From JAPWJZ01 sp038247245 (GTDB lineage: Bacteria > Pseudomonadota > Alphaproteobacteria > Micavibrionales > UBA2020): a stretch of 64,000 nucleotides of DNA. Location of the stretch: positions 30,252-94,251 of the forward strand of contig JBBRVE010000002.1 of NCBI GenBank assembly GCA_038247245.1, given 5' to 3'. The position numbers were made by a program, and so were the translations under genes. The notes under the pieces were generated by a model. That model worked only from the letters and a program-made list of their open reading frames with translations. It did not search any database and had not been told where the DNA came from. This document shows positions 53,119 through 61,928 of this stretch, in pieces. Every line of letters starts with the position of its first letter. The first letter of the stretch is position 1.

Positions 53119-53772
53119 TTAGTTATTTTCCCTAATACCAAAAAGGGCGCTTCCGACCCGAATATGGGTGCTGCCGTATCGAATCGCGGTTTCAAAATCC
53201 GCACTCATGCCCATGCTCAACTGCGGCAGGCCGAATCCCTTGGCCAGCTTGTTCAAAAGCGCAAAATGGGGGTCGGGAATTTCATCCACGGGCGGGATGC
53301 ACATCAGCCCATATATATTGAGCCCCGCACCTTGGCAGAATTTCAGCAGAGTCTCGGCTTCGCGGGGCGCCACACCGCCCTTTTGGTCTTCCTCGCCGGT
53401 GTTCACCTGAATGAAGCAGGGCAGCTGGCGGTTTTGTTTATCCATCTCGTTCTTCAATGCGCCGGCCAGTTTCTCGCTGTCGATGGTTTCGATCACGTCG
53501 AACAGCGCGACGGCTTCTTTCGCCTTGTTCGATTGCAGGTGGCCGATCAGGTGAAGTTTCAGGTTGTCGTATTTTGCACGCAGTGGCACCCAGCGCGCCT
53601 GCGCCTCTTGCACGCGGTTTTCACCGAAGACGCGCTGCCCGCCATCCAGTACTGCCTGCACAGCATCGTCCGGCTGCATCTTGCTGACCGCAACCAGCTG
53701 CACGGACGACAAAGGCCGCGCTGCGGTATCGCAGGCGGCCTTTATGCGGGTCTGTATCGTCGTCAGACTCAT
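53119..53772 (-). CDS. yggS: YggS-family PLP-binding protein
   Basis: The 217-residue protein matches the PLPBP/YggS family: VQLVAVSKMQPDDAV with the PLP lysine, GENRVQEAQARW, KLHLIGHLQSNKAKEAV, PCFIQVNTGEEDQKGG, LSMGMSADFETAIRYGSTHI and VGSALFGIR. It is a single-domain TIM barrel that helps vitamin B6 and amino-acid balance, without known catalytic turnover. Its ATG overlaps the stop of the upstream lipoprotein gene by one base, indicating coupling. Confidence 0.93.
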   Translation of the reverse strand: MSLTTIQTRIKAACDTAARPLSSVQLVAVSKMQPDDAVQAVLDGGQRVFGENRVQEAQARWVPLRAKYDNLKLHLIGHLQSNKAKEAVALFDVIETIDSEKLAGALKNEMDKQNRQLPCFIQVNTGEEDQKGGVAPREAETLLKFCQGAGLNIYGLMCIPPVDEIPDPHFALLNKLAKGFGLPQLSMGMSADFETAIRYGSTHIRVGSALFGIRENN

Positions 53773-55049
53773 TAGCTGCCCGAGCCCAGGAATGCGGTGG
53801 GGGCGGGATCAATCACTTTTGCGCCGCCCGAGCGGATTTCAAGAACAGCCAGACCGCGCTCCGACAAGCCATCGCCGCGGAAGCGGAAGATACCATCGAT
53901 GCCGGCAAAGCCGCGCGGGTTCAACAGCTTATCGCGGCTATAGGGATTGCCGTCGCCGCCCGTGCGCGCCAGCACAGCCGCAAGCGCGGTTGCGTCATAG
54001 GCGAGCGACGAGAGTCGCAGGGGCGTGCCGCCGTAATTTTCGCTGTAACGGCGTTCGAAATCGCGGCGCGACGCGGGGTCGGGTGCCGCGAACCAGCCGC
54101 CATAAACGGCAGGGTCGCTCGCCAGCGCCGTATCATCCCACAAACCGGTGCCCAGGAAGCGCGTGTTGCGGCTGTTGATGCCGTTGGCCGACAGGACGGA
54201 AGCAAGGGAGCGCATGCTTTCGCCGCCCACCGGCATCATCAATGCGTTGAAACTGTATGCAAGCGGCGCGGCCGAAACCTTTGACGCTTCCGCGAAGCTG
54301 GCAACAGCGCTGGTCAGGTCTGCCTGCTGCGGCGCGTAGCGTTGCACCTTGACGGCGCTGACGCCCGCGCGGCCTAGCGTGCCGATCACGGCGTCGCAAT
54401 AGGGCGTGGTGGGCGCAAACACGGCAACACGGTCGCCGCCATGCGTTTTCGCATACTGTGACACGCGCGCAACCTGCGCAAAAGGCAGGAAGCCCATGAT
54501 GTAGGTATCACCGCCGCCCAGCGTCCAGTCGGTCGTGAATGCCATCATCGGGATATTGCGGGCAGAAGATACCGGTTTCACCGCGCGCACATCTTCGGCG
54601 AAGATGGGGCCCAGGAACATGGCGGCGCCGCTGTTGGCGGCCTCCTGTGCGGCCATCGATGCGCCGTCGGGCGTGCTCTTGGTATCTTTCGGCACCATTT
54701 CAAAATTCGCGGAACCCACATCGAACAACGCCATCTGCGCCGCCTTCAGCATCGACTGGCCAAGATCGGCATTCTTGCCGGACAGTGGCAGCAGCAACGC
54801 GACCTTTACTTTTTTGGTGGTCGAAACGAAGCCGGGACGGTTCGGATCTTTCATGAAGGACTGGTTTTGCTGCGCGAGATCGCGACGGTCTCCCGCGGTC
54901 TGCCAGCCGAGGTTCGGCATGGCGTTGGGGTCGTTGCTCACGACGCCGGTATTGCCGGGCATATTGCCGCCATAGTTGCCGTTGGCCACGCAACCTGACA
55001 GGGCAAGGGCGAAAACGGCCGCGAATAAAAACTGGACAGGCTTGAACAT
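53772..55049 (-). CDS. LpoA-like penicillin-binding-protein activator lipoprotein
   Basis: The 425-residue protein has a lipoprotein signal (LALSGC at 16-20) and a periplasmic-binding-protein type I fold: VKVALLLPLSGKNADLGQSM, GAAMFLGPIFAEDVRAVKPV and LAYDATALAAVLAR. This matches the YraM/LpoA C-terminal domain, which in enterobacteria activates PBP1a at the outer membrane. The N-terminal TPR part of LpoA is missing, as in alphaproteobacterial versions, so activator function is inferred. It is divergent from rsmI, an arrangement also known in enterobacteria. Confidence 0.85.
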   Translation of the reverse strand: MFKPVQFLFAAVFALALSGCVANGNYGGNMPGNTGVVSNDPNAMPNLGWQTAGDRRDLAQQNQSFMKDPNRPGFVSTTKKVKVALLLPLSGKNADLGQSMLKAAQMALFDVGSANFEMVPKDTKSTPDGASMAAQEAANSGAAMFLGPIFAEDVRAVKPVSSARNIPMMAFTTDWTLGGGDTYIMGFLPFAQVARVSQYAKTHGGDRVAVFAPTTPYCDAVIGTLGRAGVSAVKVQRYAPQQADLTSAVASFAEASKVSAAPLAYSFNALMMPVGGESMRSLASVLSANGINSRNTRFLGTGLWDDTALASDPAVYGGWFAAPDPASRRDFERRYSENYGGTPLRLSSLAYDATALAAVLARTGGDGNPYSRDKLLNPRGFAGIDGIFRFRGDGLSERGLAVLEIRSGGAKVIDPAPTAFLGSGS

Positions 55050-55118
55050 TTTTTCGATATACTCCGGTTGACGGGCAAAGCCCCGATAATTTCAAGGTCT
55101 CCATTATAGACATCGCCC

Positions 55119-55988
55119 ATGGCACGAAAACTTGATTCTGACCTCGACGGTGGTCTTTATATTGTAGCGACACCCATTGGCAACATGGGCGACATCACTT
55201 TGCGCGCAATCGAGATATTAGGGAAAGTGGATGCCATTGCCTGCGAGGATACACGGGAGGCCGGCAAGCTCACCAGCTTCCACGGTCTGGAAACCGCCAA
55301 GATTCCGTACCACGACCATAACGCCGACGAGATGCGCCCGAAGCTGATCCGCATGCTGAAAGAAGGGCAGCGCATCGCCCTGATATCGGATGCGGGCATG
55401 CCGCTGATTTCGGATCCGGGTTACAAACTGGTCGATGCCGTGGTGGCGGAGGGGATTTACGTGACCTGCGTGCCGGGGGCGAGCGCGACGCTGACGGCGC
55501 TTGTGCTGTCAGCGCTGCCCAGCGACAAATTCATGTTCGCGGGTTTCCTGCCGCCCAAAAGCGCCGCGCGTAAAGCGGCGCTGACGGATGTGAAGGCGGT
55601 GCCCTGCACGCTGATATTCTATGAGACCGCGCCGCGCCTGTCCGACAGCCTGCGCGACATGGCGGAAATCCTCGGCAACCGCCGCGCGGCCGTTGCCCGC
55701 GAATTGACCAAGAAATTCGAGGAAATACGGCGCGATACGCTGACCGCCCTTGCCGACCATTACGATGCCGACGGCGCACCGAAAGGTGAAATCGTCGTGG
55801 TGGTCGAAGGCCCCGGTGCCGGTGACGGCGATATCTGGACGCATGATGCCACCGACGCGCTGCTTCTGAAAATGATGGATGAGGAAGGCATGGGCGTGAA
55901 GGATGCGGCGGGTTTCGTTGCCGCAAAATCCGGCCAGCGCAAAAGCGACCTGTACCAGCGCGCATTGCTGCTGAAGGGCAAAAAATGA
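55119..55988 (+). CDS. rsmI: 16S rRNA 2'-O-methyltransferase RsmI
   Basis: The 289-residue protein has the tetrapyrrole-methylase fold of RsmI: GLYIVATPIGNMGDITLRA, AIACEDTREAGKL, LISDAGMPLISDPGYKLV, VPGASATLTALVLSALPSD, FAGFLPPKSAARK and IFYETAPRL. With S-adenosylmethionine it methylates C1402 ribose of 16S rRNA. Length and order are normal. Its stop overlaps the start of yraN, forming the common rsmI-yraN pair. Confidence 0.95.
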   Translation: MARKLDSDLDGGLYIVATPIGNMGDITLRAIEILGKVDAIACEDTREAGKLTSFHGLETAKIPYHDHNADEMRPKLIRMLKEGQRIALISDAGMPLISDPGYKLVDAVVAEGIYVTCVPGASATLTALVLSALPSDKFMFAGFLPPKSAARKAALTDVKAVPCTLIFYETAPRLSDSLRDMAEILGNRRAAVARELTKKFEEIRRDTLTALADHYDADGAPKGEIVVVVEGPGAGDGDIWTHDATDALLLKMMDEEGMGVKDAAGFVAAKSGQRKSDLYQRALLLKGKK

Positions 55989-56377
55989 AAAAGATCAAAG
56001 ACGCGATTTCAAAAAAAATCGCCGGTAAGATGAACGACAAGTCCGGACATAATAAAGGCATGGCAGCCGAAACCATGGGCGCGCTGTTTCTGCGGATGAA
56101 GGGATATAAAATTCTGGAACGCCGTTTCAAGACGCATGTGGGCGAAGTCGACATTATTGCCCTGCGGTATGGCGTGATCTGCTTTATCGAAGTGAAACTG
56201 CGCCGCACCCATGAAGACGCGGCGGAAGCGATTACCCGCATCAACCAGTCCCGCGTGCGCCGCGCGGCAGAGCTTTACCTGATGAAGCATACGCAATATA
56301 GTGTATTCGAGAGCCGGTTCGACGCCCTGATCATGGCGCCCGGCAAATTGCCGCATCATTTGCTGAACGCATTCTGA
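55985..56377 (+). CDS. yraN: YraN/UPF0102 nuclease-fold protein
   Basis: The 130-residue protein carries GMAAETMGALFLRMKGYKIL, GEVDIIALR and ICFIEVKLRRTHEDAAEAI, the E-x-D and E-x-K elements of a PD-(D/E)xK fold, as in UPF0102 and Holliday-junction resolvases. DNA cleavage has not been settled for the family. The N-terminus is longer and more basic than usual. The ATG overlaps the rsmI stop by four bases. Confidence 0.9.
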   Translation: MKKIKDAISKKIAGKMNDKSGHNKGMAAETMGALFLRMKGYKILERRFKTHVGEVDIIALRYGVICFIEVKLRRTHEDAAEAITRINQSRVRRAAELYLMKHTQYSVFESRFDALIMAPGKLPHHLLNAF

Positions 56378-56396
56378 TAAACCGAGGAATCCTATC

Positions 56397-57035
56397 ATGA
56401 AAAAAATCATCACCGCTTTGCTGGCGCTGTCCCTGCCTGTTCTGGTTCAGGGCTGCACGCCGCTTGCGCTTGCCAGCGGCGCGGGCGCAACCGTCGGCGT
56501 TGCCGCCGCCCAGGAAGGCGGCTTGAAAACCGCCGCGACGGATACCTCGATCCGCCTTTCCATCACGGATTTGTGGCTAAAGCATGATTCAAAAATGTAT
56601 GCGCGCCTGTCGATGACCGTCAAGGAAGGCCGCGTGCTGATTACAGGCCATGTGCCGTCGCCCGATATGCGCGTCGACGCGGTGCGTCTGGCATGGCAGG
56701 CCGATGGCGTGCGCCAGGTCATCAACGAAATCGTCGTCGACGACGATGTGGGCGTCGGGACTTACATGACCGACAGCTGGGTCACCAGCGACATCAAGGC
56801 GCGCCTGATGTTTGATAAATATGTGCAGTCCATCAATTATTCGATCGAAACGGTAGGCGGCGTCGTTTTCATGATGGGCGTTGCGCAGGACCAGAAAGAG
56901 CTCGACCGCGTGCTGGATTACGCGCGTAACACAAAATACGTCAAAAGCGTGACCAGCTATGTGCGCCTGCGCGGTGAAACACCGCCCGGCGTCCTCAACC
57001 CCGCAACGGGCGAGATCGAGAGTTCCATCCATTGA
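56397..57035 (+). CDS. BON-domain lipoprotein (DolP/OsmY-like)
   Basis: The 212-residue protein has a lipoprotein signal (LPVLVQGC at 20) and two BON domains: RLSITDLWLKHDSKMYARLS with VKEGRVLITGHVPSPDMR, then TSDIKARLMFDKYVQSINYS with VGGVVFMMGVAQDQKELDRV. It resembles DolP (YraP), an outer-membrane lipoprotein important for envelope integrity, which in enterobacteria also sits near yraN. A 19-base gap follows yraN and the end overlaps the next start. Confidence 0.9.
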   Translation: MKKIITALLALSLPVLVQGCTPLALASGAGATVGVAAAQEGGLKTAATDTSIRLSITDLWLKHDSKMYARLSMTVKEGRVLITGHVPSPDMRVDAVRLAWQADGVRQVINEIVVDDDVGVGTYMTDSWVTSDIKARLMFDKYVQSINYSIETVGGVVFMMGVAQDQKELDRVLDYARNTKYVKSVTSYVRLRGETPPGVLNPATGEIESSIH

Positions 57036-57934
57036 CCTGCGCTTCCGCCATCGAGCCGCCTGATGACCTGAGCGACCTTCACCGGTTTGAAACGCCGGAC
57101 GAAGCGTTCCAGTATGTGCGGCTGGCGGGGTTGCAGGAAGACGCGGCTGTCGACCTTGGCGAAACGGCGCTCGCCCTGGCGCTGCTGTTCCTGCCGGGCG
57201 TCAAGCCGGAGCGGTTTCGCCATCACTTGAAAAAACTGGCCGACACCGCGCAGGAGGATTTTGACGCGCGGCTGCGGCAAAAAGATGCCGATACGCTGGC
57301 GTTGCGCGTCGCGGTGCTCAAAAAAACCATCCATGAATCGCATGGTTATGCCGGCGACACCGAAAAATACGACGACATCCAGAATGCCAGCCTGATCCGC
57401 GTGATTGAACGCCGCAAGGGTCTGCCGATTGCCATTGGCATCATTTATATCGACGTCGCGCGCCGCCTCGGCTGGCCGATCGAGGGTTTGAATTTCCCTG
57501 GTCATTTTCTTGTCAGGATGGAAAAGGACGGCGAACGCGTGATCCTCGATCCTTTCCGCCAAGGTCAGGAAATGAACGCGGCAGAGCTGCGCCAGCTGTT
57601 GAAATCGATTGCGGGCGACAAGGCGGAGCTTTCCCATAACTATTATGACGCCGTCAGTAACCGCGATATGCTGCTGCGTCTTGAAAACAACCTGAAAAAA
57701 CGCCTGATTGAATCGGAAGAATACGCACAGGCCGTGATCGTGGTGGAAGCCATGGAGGCGCTGGCGCCGGACGAGCACCGGACGCTGTTCGACAAGGGCA
57801 TCCTTTACGCCAAACTGGGCCAGCAGGGACAGGCCAAGACCGCGCTGGAGCGGTATATCGAACGCGCTCCCAATCCTGCCGACAAGCAACAGGCCCGTAT
57901 GCTGCTTCTGCAGATCATGAATACACCTGTTTAA
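57032..57934 (+). CDS. SirB1-family transglutaminase-like protein with TPR end
   Basis: The 300-residue protein starts at TTG within the overlap with the BON gene. It shows the SirB1 core: ALIRVIERRKGL-type SLIRVIERRKGLPIAIGII, YIDVARRLGWPIEGLNFPGH and FLVRMEKDGERVILDPF. The transglutaminase cysteine is not present, as is usual for this family, so an enzymatic role is doubtful. The C-terminal 90 residues form TPR-like helices (GILYAKLGQQGQAKTALERY). Function is not established. Confidence 0.85.
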   Translation: MTCASAIEPPDDLSDLHRFETPDEAFQYVRLAGLQEDAAVDLGETALALALLFLPGVKPERFRHHLKKLADTAQEDFDARLRQKDADTLALRVAVLKKTIHESHGYAGDTEKYDDIQNASLIRVIERRKGLPIAIGIIYIDVARRLGWPIEGLNFPGHFLVRMEKDGERVILDPFRQGQEMNAAELRQLLKSIAGDKAELSHNYYDAVSNRDMLLRLENNLKKRLIESEEYAQAVIVVEAMEALAPDEHRTLFDKGILYAKLGQQGQAKTALERYIERAPNPADKQQARMLLLQIMNTPV

Positions 57935-58015
57935 CGCCGGTCCTGACCACCGCACTTGCATCCCGCCGCATGGTGTGCTGAATTAAAAGCAGGGCAATTT
58001 CATGAGGTTATTCAA

Positions 58016-58459
58016 ATGCTAGGTTTGTTGGGGCTTATTACGCTCGGTGCGCTTGCGGTGTTTACGCTCCTGTCGCTCAGCAGTTCGCTGCCAAAAAAAC
58101 CGGCGCCGCTCGAAAAGGCGATTGCCGTGATCAAGCGCAAGATCGACGATATCGCCGTTGTCACGCTCCTCTACGGGTTTTTCGCGGCATTTGCCGTGCC
58201 GCTGTTGATGGCGGGAATGCTGTCCTCCGGCGTTTCCATCGCGGCGATGCTATTGCCGATGGTCGCCAATCTGTTGCTTGTCGTCATGGCGCTGCCCTAT
58301 GCCTTCCACCGCTTCGAGCCGGCGCTGAAGAAAAAGGCGAATGCCGCCATCATGACCGAAATCCACAACCTTGTGGGCTGGGTCACCACGAACGAGAAAT
58401 ATGTGGGCGCCCTGGGCGCAATCCTGATCGTGCTGTGCCTTGGCATGCACGCGGTGTAA
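58016..58459 (+). CDS. Small four-helix membrane protein
   Basis: The 147-residue protein has hydrophobic segments at about 3-22, 48-70, 75-95 and 125-145, and no recognised motif. GAGG lies 11 bases before the chosen ATG; an in-frame ATG 60 bases upstream adds a polar tail lacking support. It follows the SirB1-type gene but 81 bases away. Function unknown. Confidence 0.68.
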   Translation: MLGLLGLITLGALAVFTLLSLSSSLPKKPAPLEKAIAVIKRKIDDIAVVTLLYGFFAAFAVPLLMAGMLSSGVSIAAMLLPMVANLLLVVMALPYAFHRFEPALKKKANAAIMTEIHNLVGWVTTNEKYVGALGAILIVLCLGMHAV

Positions 58460-58552
58460 TTCAGGCCTCCTGATTTTATTGGATTTTTTTGATAGTTCGC
58501 GCGTCAGGCTTGCCCTGCCGCGCGACTCTTTCGTTGGCGCGTAGGTGTCCAT

Positions 58553-58616
58553 GCTAGTCTCAAAAACTAGAATAGGTGCAAATCTATCGCGAGTTCGAAT
58601 CTCGCCCTGTCCGCCA
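58553..58616 (+). pseudogene. tRNA 3' fragment, class II, Ser-like
   Basis: An anticodon arm (CTAGT-CTCAAAA-ACTAG), a long variable arm, a T-arm with GTTCGAAT and CCTGTCC-G-CCA are present, but no 5' acceptor or D-arm fits. The G discriminator and long variable arm point to tRNA-Ser, although the loop reads CAA. It is probably an attachment-site remnant of a lost element. Confidence 0.7.
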
Positions 58617-58847
58617 TTTATCAAAACCTTGTTCAGCGACGAAGTGTCGGCTCGACCTCGATAGCGGGTATTAATTTTATCCGCTAAAAATAGTTGACAT
58701 AATATTCAGCGTATAGTATAAATACTCCACTTCGCCGAATGCCTCTTTGGGACAGGACGGTTTTCTATTTTGAGTGGATCTGTTTCTCGCCTGTCAACTC
58801 CATGCATTCCCAAAACAACCACGAATTTTTATATTCGAGGTTACCCT

Positions 58848-59321
58848 ATGCAAGTAAAAGACGAATTCAACTTCCTTCAGTCCATTGAAAACAAGATCGA
58901 CGTCGTGAAAGCCGCGCGCGAATCGAACCTGGATGAAAATAGCTTGCAACGCTTCACCTCCGCCATCAACGGCTTACGCGAAACATATGAAGGCATCACA
59001 TTTGGTGCCGCAAAACGCGGCATTGATACCCGCTATGTTACCAACCGTGTAGCGGGCTTCGCATTGGAACTGCTAAAGCAGCCGGACGCATCGTCCCTCG
59101 CCGCAGTCAAATACCTCACGGAATCCATACTCGACATCATCCCCGCCAAATGGAGGGATGAGTTGACGGAGTTTTCGGAGGAACTTCGCAAAAAATCGGA
59201 TGGACTCCTGAAGCAGGGGAAATTCGAGGCGGCCGACATGCTGCTGGATCTGAGCGCGAACATTGTGCGAGGTCACAAGCAGCTGGCTGGCCTGAGCCGT
59301 GGTTTTAAATTCGCGCCGTAA
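58848..59321 (+). CDS. Unrecognised helical protein, 157 aa
   Basis: A soluble, mostly helical protein (MQVKDEFNFLQSIENKIDV start; WRDELTEFSEELRKKSDGLL near the end) without known motif. CGAGG lies eight bases before the ATG, so translation is likely. It sits between a tRNA fragment and an IS110 remnant and may be cargo of a former mobile element. Confidence 0.6.
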   Translation: MQVKDEFNFLQSIENKIDVVKAARESNLDENSLQRFTSAINGLRETYEGITFGAAKRGIDTRYVTNRVAGFALELLKQPDASSLAAVKYLTESILDIIPAKWRDELTEFSEELRKKSDGLLKQGKFEAADMLLDLSANIVRGHKQLAGLSRGFKFAP

Positions 59322-59340
59322 ATGATCAGCGGTTATCGAA

Positions 59341-59626
59341 GAAGTCTGAGTAGTTCGCCCTAACCTAAGGCTCTAATCGCATCAATTGGCCGCATTCTGG
59401 CATAATGCCCCCCTTGCACTCCCGCACCCTACACCGCGTCCACCGCGGCGCATGGCGCTTTGTCGCTGGGGTTGATCTCATGCCAGAGGCATGCGGCGAC
59501 TGATGAGCCAATGCCTCCAGTGACGTTCCCGCCGTGCAGCGTTATGATGAGGTGGACGGCCCCTTCTCACCGGCACGAAAGTGCCATAGGGATAAACTGT
59601 TTTATCCCAACGAAGAGGAGCCATCC
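59341..59626 (+). other. IS110-type upstream non-coding end (remnant)
   Basis: The stretch before the transposase fragment has no gene and contains hairpins CATGCC/GGCATG (59479-59493) and GGGATAAA/TTTATCCC (59589-59608). In IS110-group elements this position encodes the bridge RNA, so it may be the remains of one. The exact left end cannot be placed. Confidence 0.4.
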
Positions 59627-59770
59627 ATGGAGAGAGCTATCATAATCGGTCTTGACCTTGCAAAACGGGTTTTTTAGGTGCATGGCGTAAATGCCAGCCA
59701 CGAAGTCGTGGTCCAGAAACGGCTGACCCGGTCAGAGCTGCTCAGCTGGTTCGGCAGGCAGGAAAACGAA
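59627..59770 (+). pseudogene. IS110-family transposase, N-terminal remnant
   Basis: The frame reads MERAIIIGLDLAKRVF, a TAG stop at 59675, then VHGVNASHEVVVQKRL and LLSWF, the N-terminus of an IS110 DEDD transposase. Where relatives have F-Q-V-H this copy has an amber codon. Similarity ends near 59770 and the rest of the transposase is missing. AGAGGAG precedes the ATG. Confidence 0.75.
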
Positions 59771-60171
59771 GGCGGTAAAAGCTCTCCTGCATTGTCTGTA
59801 TCTGAAAACTTTTCCAACAGCACCATTTAGCTCAAAAATTAGCACATAAAATTACTTACGATAAAAATATCAATTAAATCAATAAATTAGTATGTCGTAA
59901 ATCCGTCTCATAACCTGAAGGCCGTAGGTTCAAGCCCTGCCCAGTTACACGCTTGTTTCGCTGGGGCAGGCATCGAAAAGGTCAACGTACGCCGCACGGC
60001 GAGTCTCTAGCAAAAAAGACTTCCCATCCTTGCTTTTTACGAAAAGTCACACCCTTGATAGCCCCTTCATTTTCCCCTATAAAAGCTCCTAATAGATAAT
60101 CTTTGGCTTTTTGTGTTCACAGGCTGTACACGGATAAAAACAAGGCTGAAAATCGCAAGGAAATCAATAAG
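59771..60171. other. AT-rich remnant zone before ettA
   Basis: No gene is seen. Positions 59905-59950 resemble the 3' half of tRNA-Met (see next entry). The rightmost part must contain the ettA promoter and leader. Confidence 0.5.
59905..59950 (+). pseudogene. tRNA-Met-like 3' fragment
   Basis: TCTCATAACCTGAAGG followed by a T-arm with GGTTCAAGCC is close to the 3' half of tRNA-Met(CAT), but the acceptor end is degenerate and there is no 5' half. Likely another old integration scar. Confidence 0.5.
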
Positions 60172-61860
60172 ATGGCATCTCATCAATACATCTATGTGAT
60201 GAAAGATCTGGCAAAAACCTATCCCGGCGGGAAAAAGGTTTTGAGCGGGATTTATCTCAGCTTTTTGCCGGGCGTGAAAATCGGCGTGCTGGGCCCCAAC
60301 GGATCGGGTAAATCGTCGCTGCTGAAAATCATGGCGGGCGTTGAAAAGGAATTCAATGGCGAAGCATGGGCGGCCGAGGGTGTGCGCATCGGCTACCTGC
60401 CGCAGGAACCGCAGCTGGACCCTACCAAGACCGTCCTCGAAAACGTCATGGAGGCGATGAAGGACGTCAAAGGGCTGCTCGATCGCTACAACGAAATCTC
60501 GGAACTGTTCGCAACCGTCACGGACGATGCCGAAATGGCGTCGATGATGGAAGAACAGGGCGACCTGCTGACCAAGATCGAGGCGGCCGACGGCTGGAAC
60601 CTTGAACGCACGCTGGAAATCGCCCTGGACGCGCTGCGCTGCCCGCCGCCGGATGCGAAAGTGACGAACCTTTCGGGCGGTGAAAAACGCCGTGTTGCGC
60701 TGTGCAAGCTGCTGCTGGAAAAACCCGACCTGCTGCTGCTCGACGAACCGACCAACCATTTGGACGCGGAATCGGTGGCATGGCTGCAGCGCACGCTGCT
60801 GGATTTCAAGGGCACCGTCGTGATGGTCACGCACGACCGCTACTTCCTCGACCATGTCACGGGCTGGATTTTGGAACTCGACCGCGGTTCGGGTATTCCG
60901 TACGAAGGCAACTATACCGGCTATCTGGAGGCGAAGGCAAAACGCCTTGCACAGGAAGGCCGCGAAGACGAAAGCCGCCAGAAAACGCTGGCGCGCGAAC
61001 TGGAATGGGTACGCCAGTCGCCGAAAGTGCGTCAGGCAAAATCCAAGGCGCGTATCACCGCCTATAATGACCTGCTGTCTGAATCGGAAAAGTACGAAAA
61101 GACCCGCACCGCGCAGATCGTTATTCCCGTGCCCCCGCGTCTCGGCCAGAACGTGGTCGAGTTCAAGAACGTGTCGAAGGGCTATGACGACCGCCTGCTG
61201 ATCGAGAATTTGTCCTTCAAGCTGCCGCCTGGCGGCATCGTCGGCGTGATTGGCCCGAACGGCGCGGGTAAAACCACGCTGTTCCGCATGATCACCGGCG
61301 AAGAACAACCGGATGGCGGCAATGTGGTGGTGTCGGACGCCGTGAAGCTCGGCTATGTGAACCAGAGCCGCGACAGCCTTGCCGCAGACCACAACGTCTG
61401 GCAGGAAATTTCCGGCGGCAACGATATCTTCTACCTCGGCAAGCGTGAAGTGAACACCCGCGCCTATTGCGGCTCCTTCGGTTTCCGCGGCCCCGACCAG
61501 CAGAAAAAGGTCGGCATCCTGTCAGGCGGGGAGCGCAACCGCGTTCACCTTGCCAAGATGCTGAAAGATCCGGCCAACCTGCTGCTGCTCGACGAACCGA
61601 CCAACGACCTTGATACCGAAACGCTGGGCGCGCTCGAAGATGCGCTGGAGAATTATGCAGGCTGTGCGGTCGTTATCTCGCACGATCGCTGGTTCCTCGA
61701 TCGCCTTGCAACACATATGCTGGCCTTCGAAGGCGACAGCCAGGTGACCTTCTTTGAAGGTAACTACGAAGATTACGAGAAAGACCGCAAGAAACGTTTC
61801 GGCGAAGATGCGGACCAGCCGCATCGCCTCAAATACAAACCGCTGCGTCGCGCGTCATAA
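60172..61860 (+). CDS. ettA: Energy-dependent translational throttle protein EttA (ABC-F)
   Basis: The 562-residue protein has two ABC cassettes. The first has GVLGPNGSGKSSLL, LSGGEKRRVALC and LLLLDEPTNHLDAESVAWL; the second GVIGPNGAGKTTLFRMI, LSGGERNRVHLAKML and LLLLDEPTNDLDTETLGAL. Between them lie the arm and the P-site-tRNA-interaction motif region (RQKTLARELEWVRQSPKVRQ). Length matches EttA (about 555). It binds the ribosomal E site and gates translation according to ATP/ADP. The ATG starting MASHQYIYVMKDL is chosen over an upstream extension. A very strong hairpin ends the gene. Confidence 0.95.
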   Translation: MASHQYIYVMKDLAKTYPGGKKVLSGIYLSFLPGVKIGVLGPNGSGKSSLLKIMAGVEKEFNGEAWAAEGVRIGYLPQEPQLDPTKTVLENVMEAMKDVKGLLDRYNEISELFATVTDDAEMASMMEEQGDLLTKIEAADGWNLERTLEIALDALRCPPPDAKVTNLSGGEKRRVALCKLLLEKPDLLLLDEPTNHLDAESVAWLQRTLLDFKGTVVMVTHDRYFLDHVTGWILELDRGSGIPYEGNYTGYLEAKAKRLAQEGREDESRQKTLARELEWVRQSPKVRQAKSKARITAYNDLLSESEKYEKTRTAQIVIPVPPRLGQNVVEFKNVSKGYDDRLLIENLSFKLPPGGIVGVIGPNGAGKTTLFRMITGEEQPDGGNVVVSDAVKLGYVNQSRDSLAADHNVWQEISGGNDIFYLGKREVNTRAYCGSFGFRGPDQQKKVGILSGGERNRVHLAKMLKDPANLLLLDEPTNDLDTETLGALEDALENYAGCAVVISHDRWFLDRLATHMLAFEGDSQVTFFEGNYEDYEKDRKKRFGEDADQPHRLKYKPLRRAS

Positions 61861-61861
61861 C

Positions 61862-61925
61862 CCTCAAAGCGGACATAAAAAAAGCCCGGAAGAAATTCCG
61901 GGCTTTTTTTATGTCCGCTTTGAGG
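61862..61925. terminator. Bidirectional terminator, 30-bp perfect stem, GAAA loop
   Basis: Positions 61862-61891 and 61896-61925 are exact complements around a GAAA tetraloop. The inner part (GCCCGGAA stem flanked by A7/T7) is a classic intrinsic terminator; the outer 15 pairs are extra. It separates convergent ettA and mlaC and starts directly after the ettA stop. Confidence 0.95.
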
Positions 61926-61928
61926 CGG

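Noticed and set aside
58250..58624. Minus-strand frame containing GEIRTRD
   Set aside because: This peptide is the known spurious translation of the antisense strand of a tRNA-Ser 3' end.
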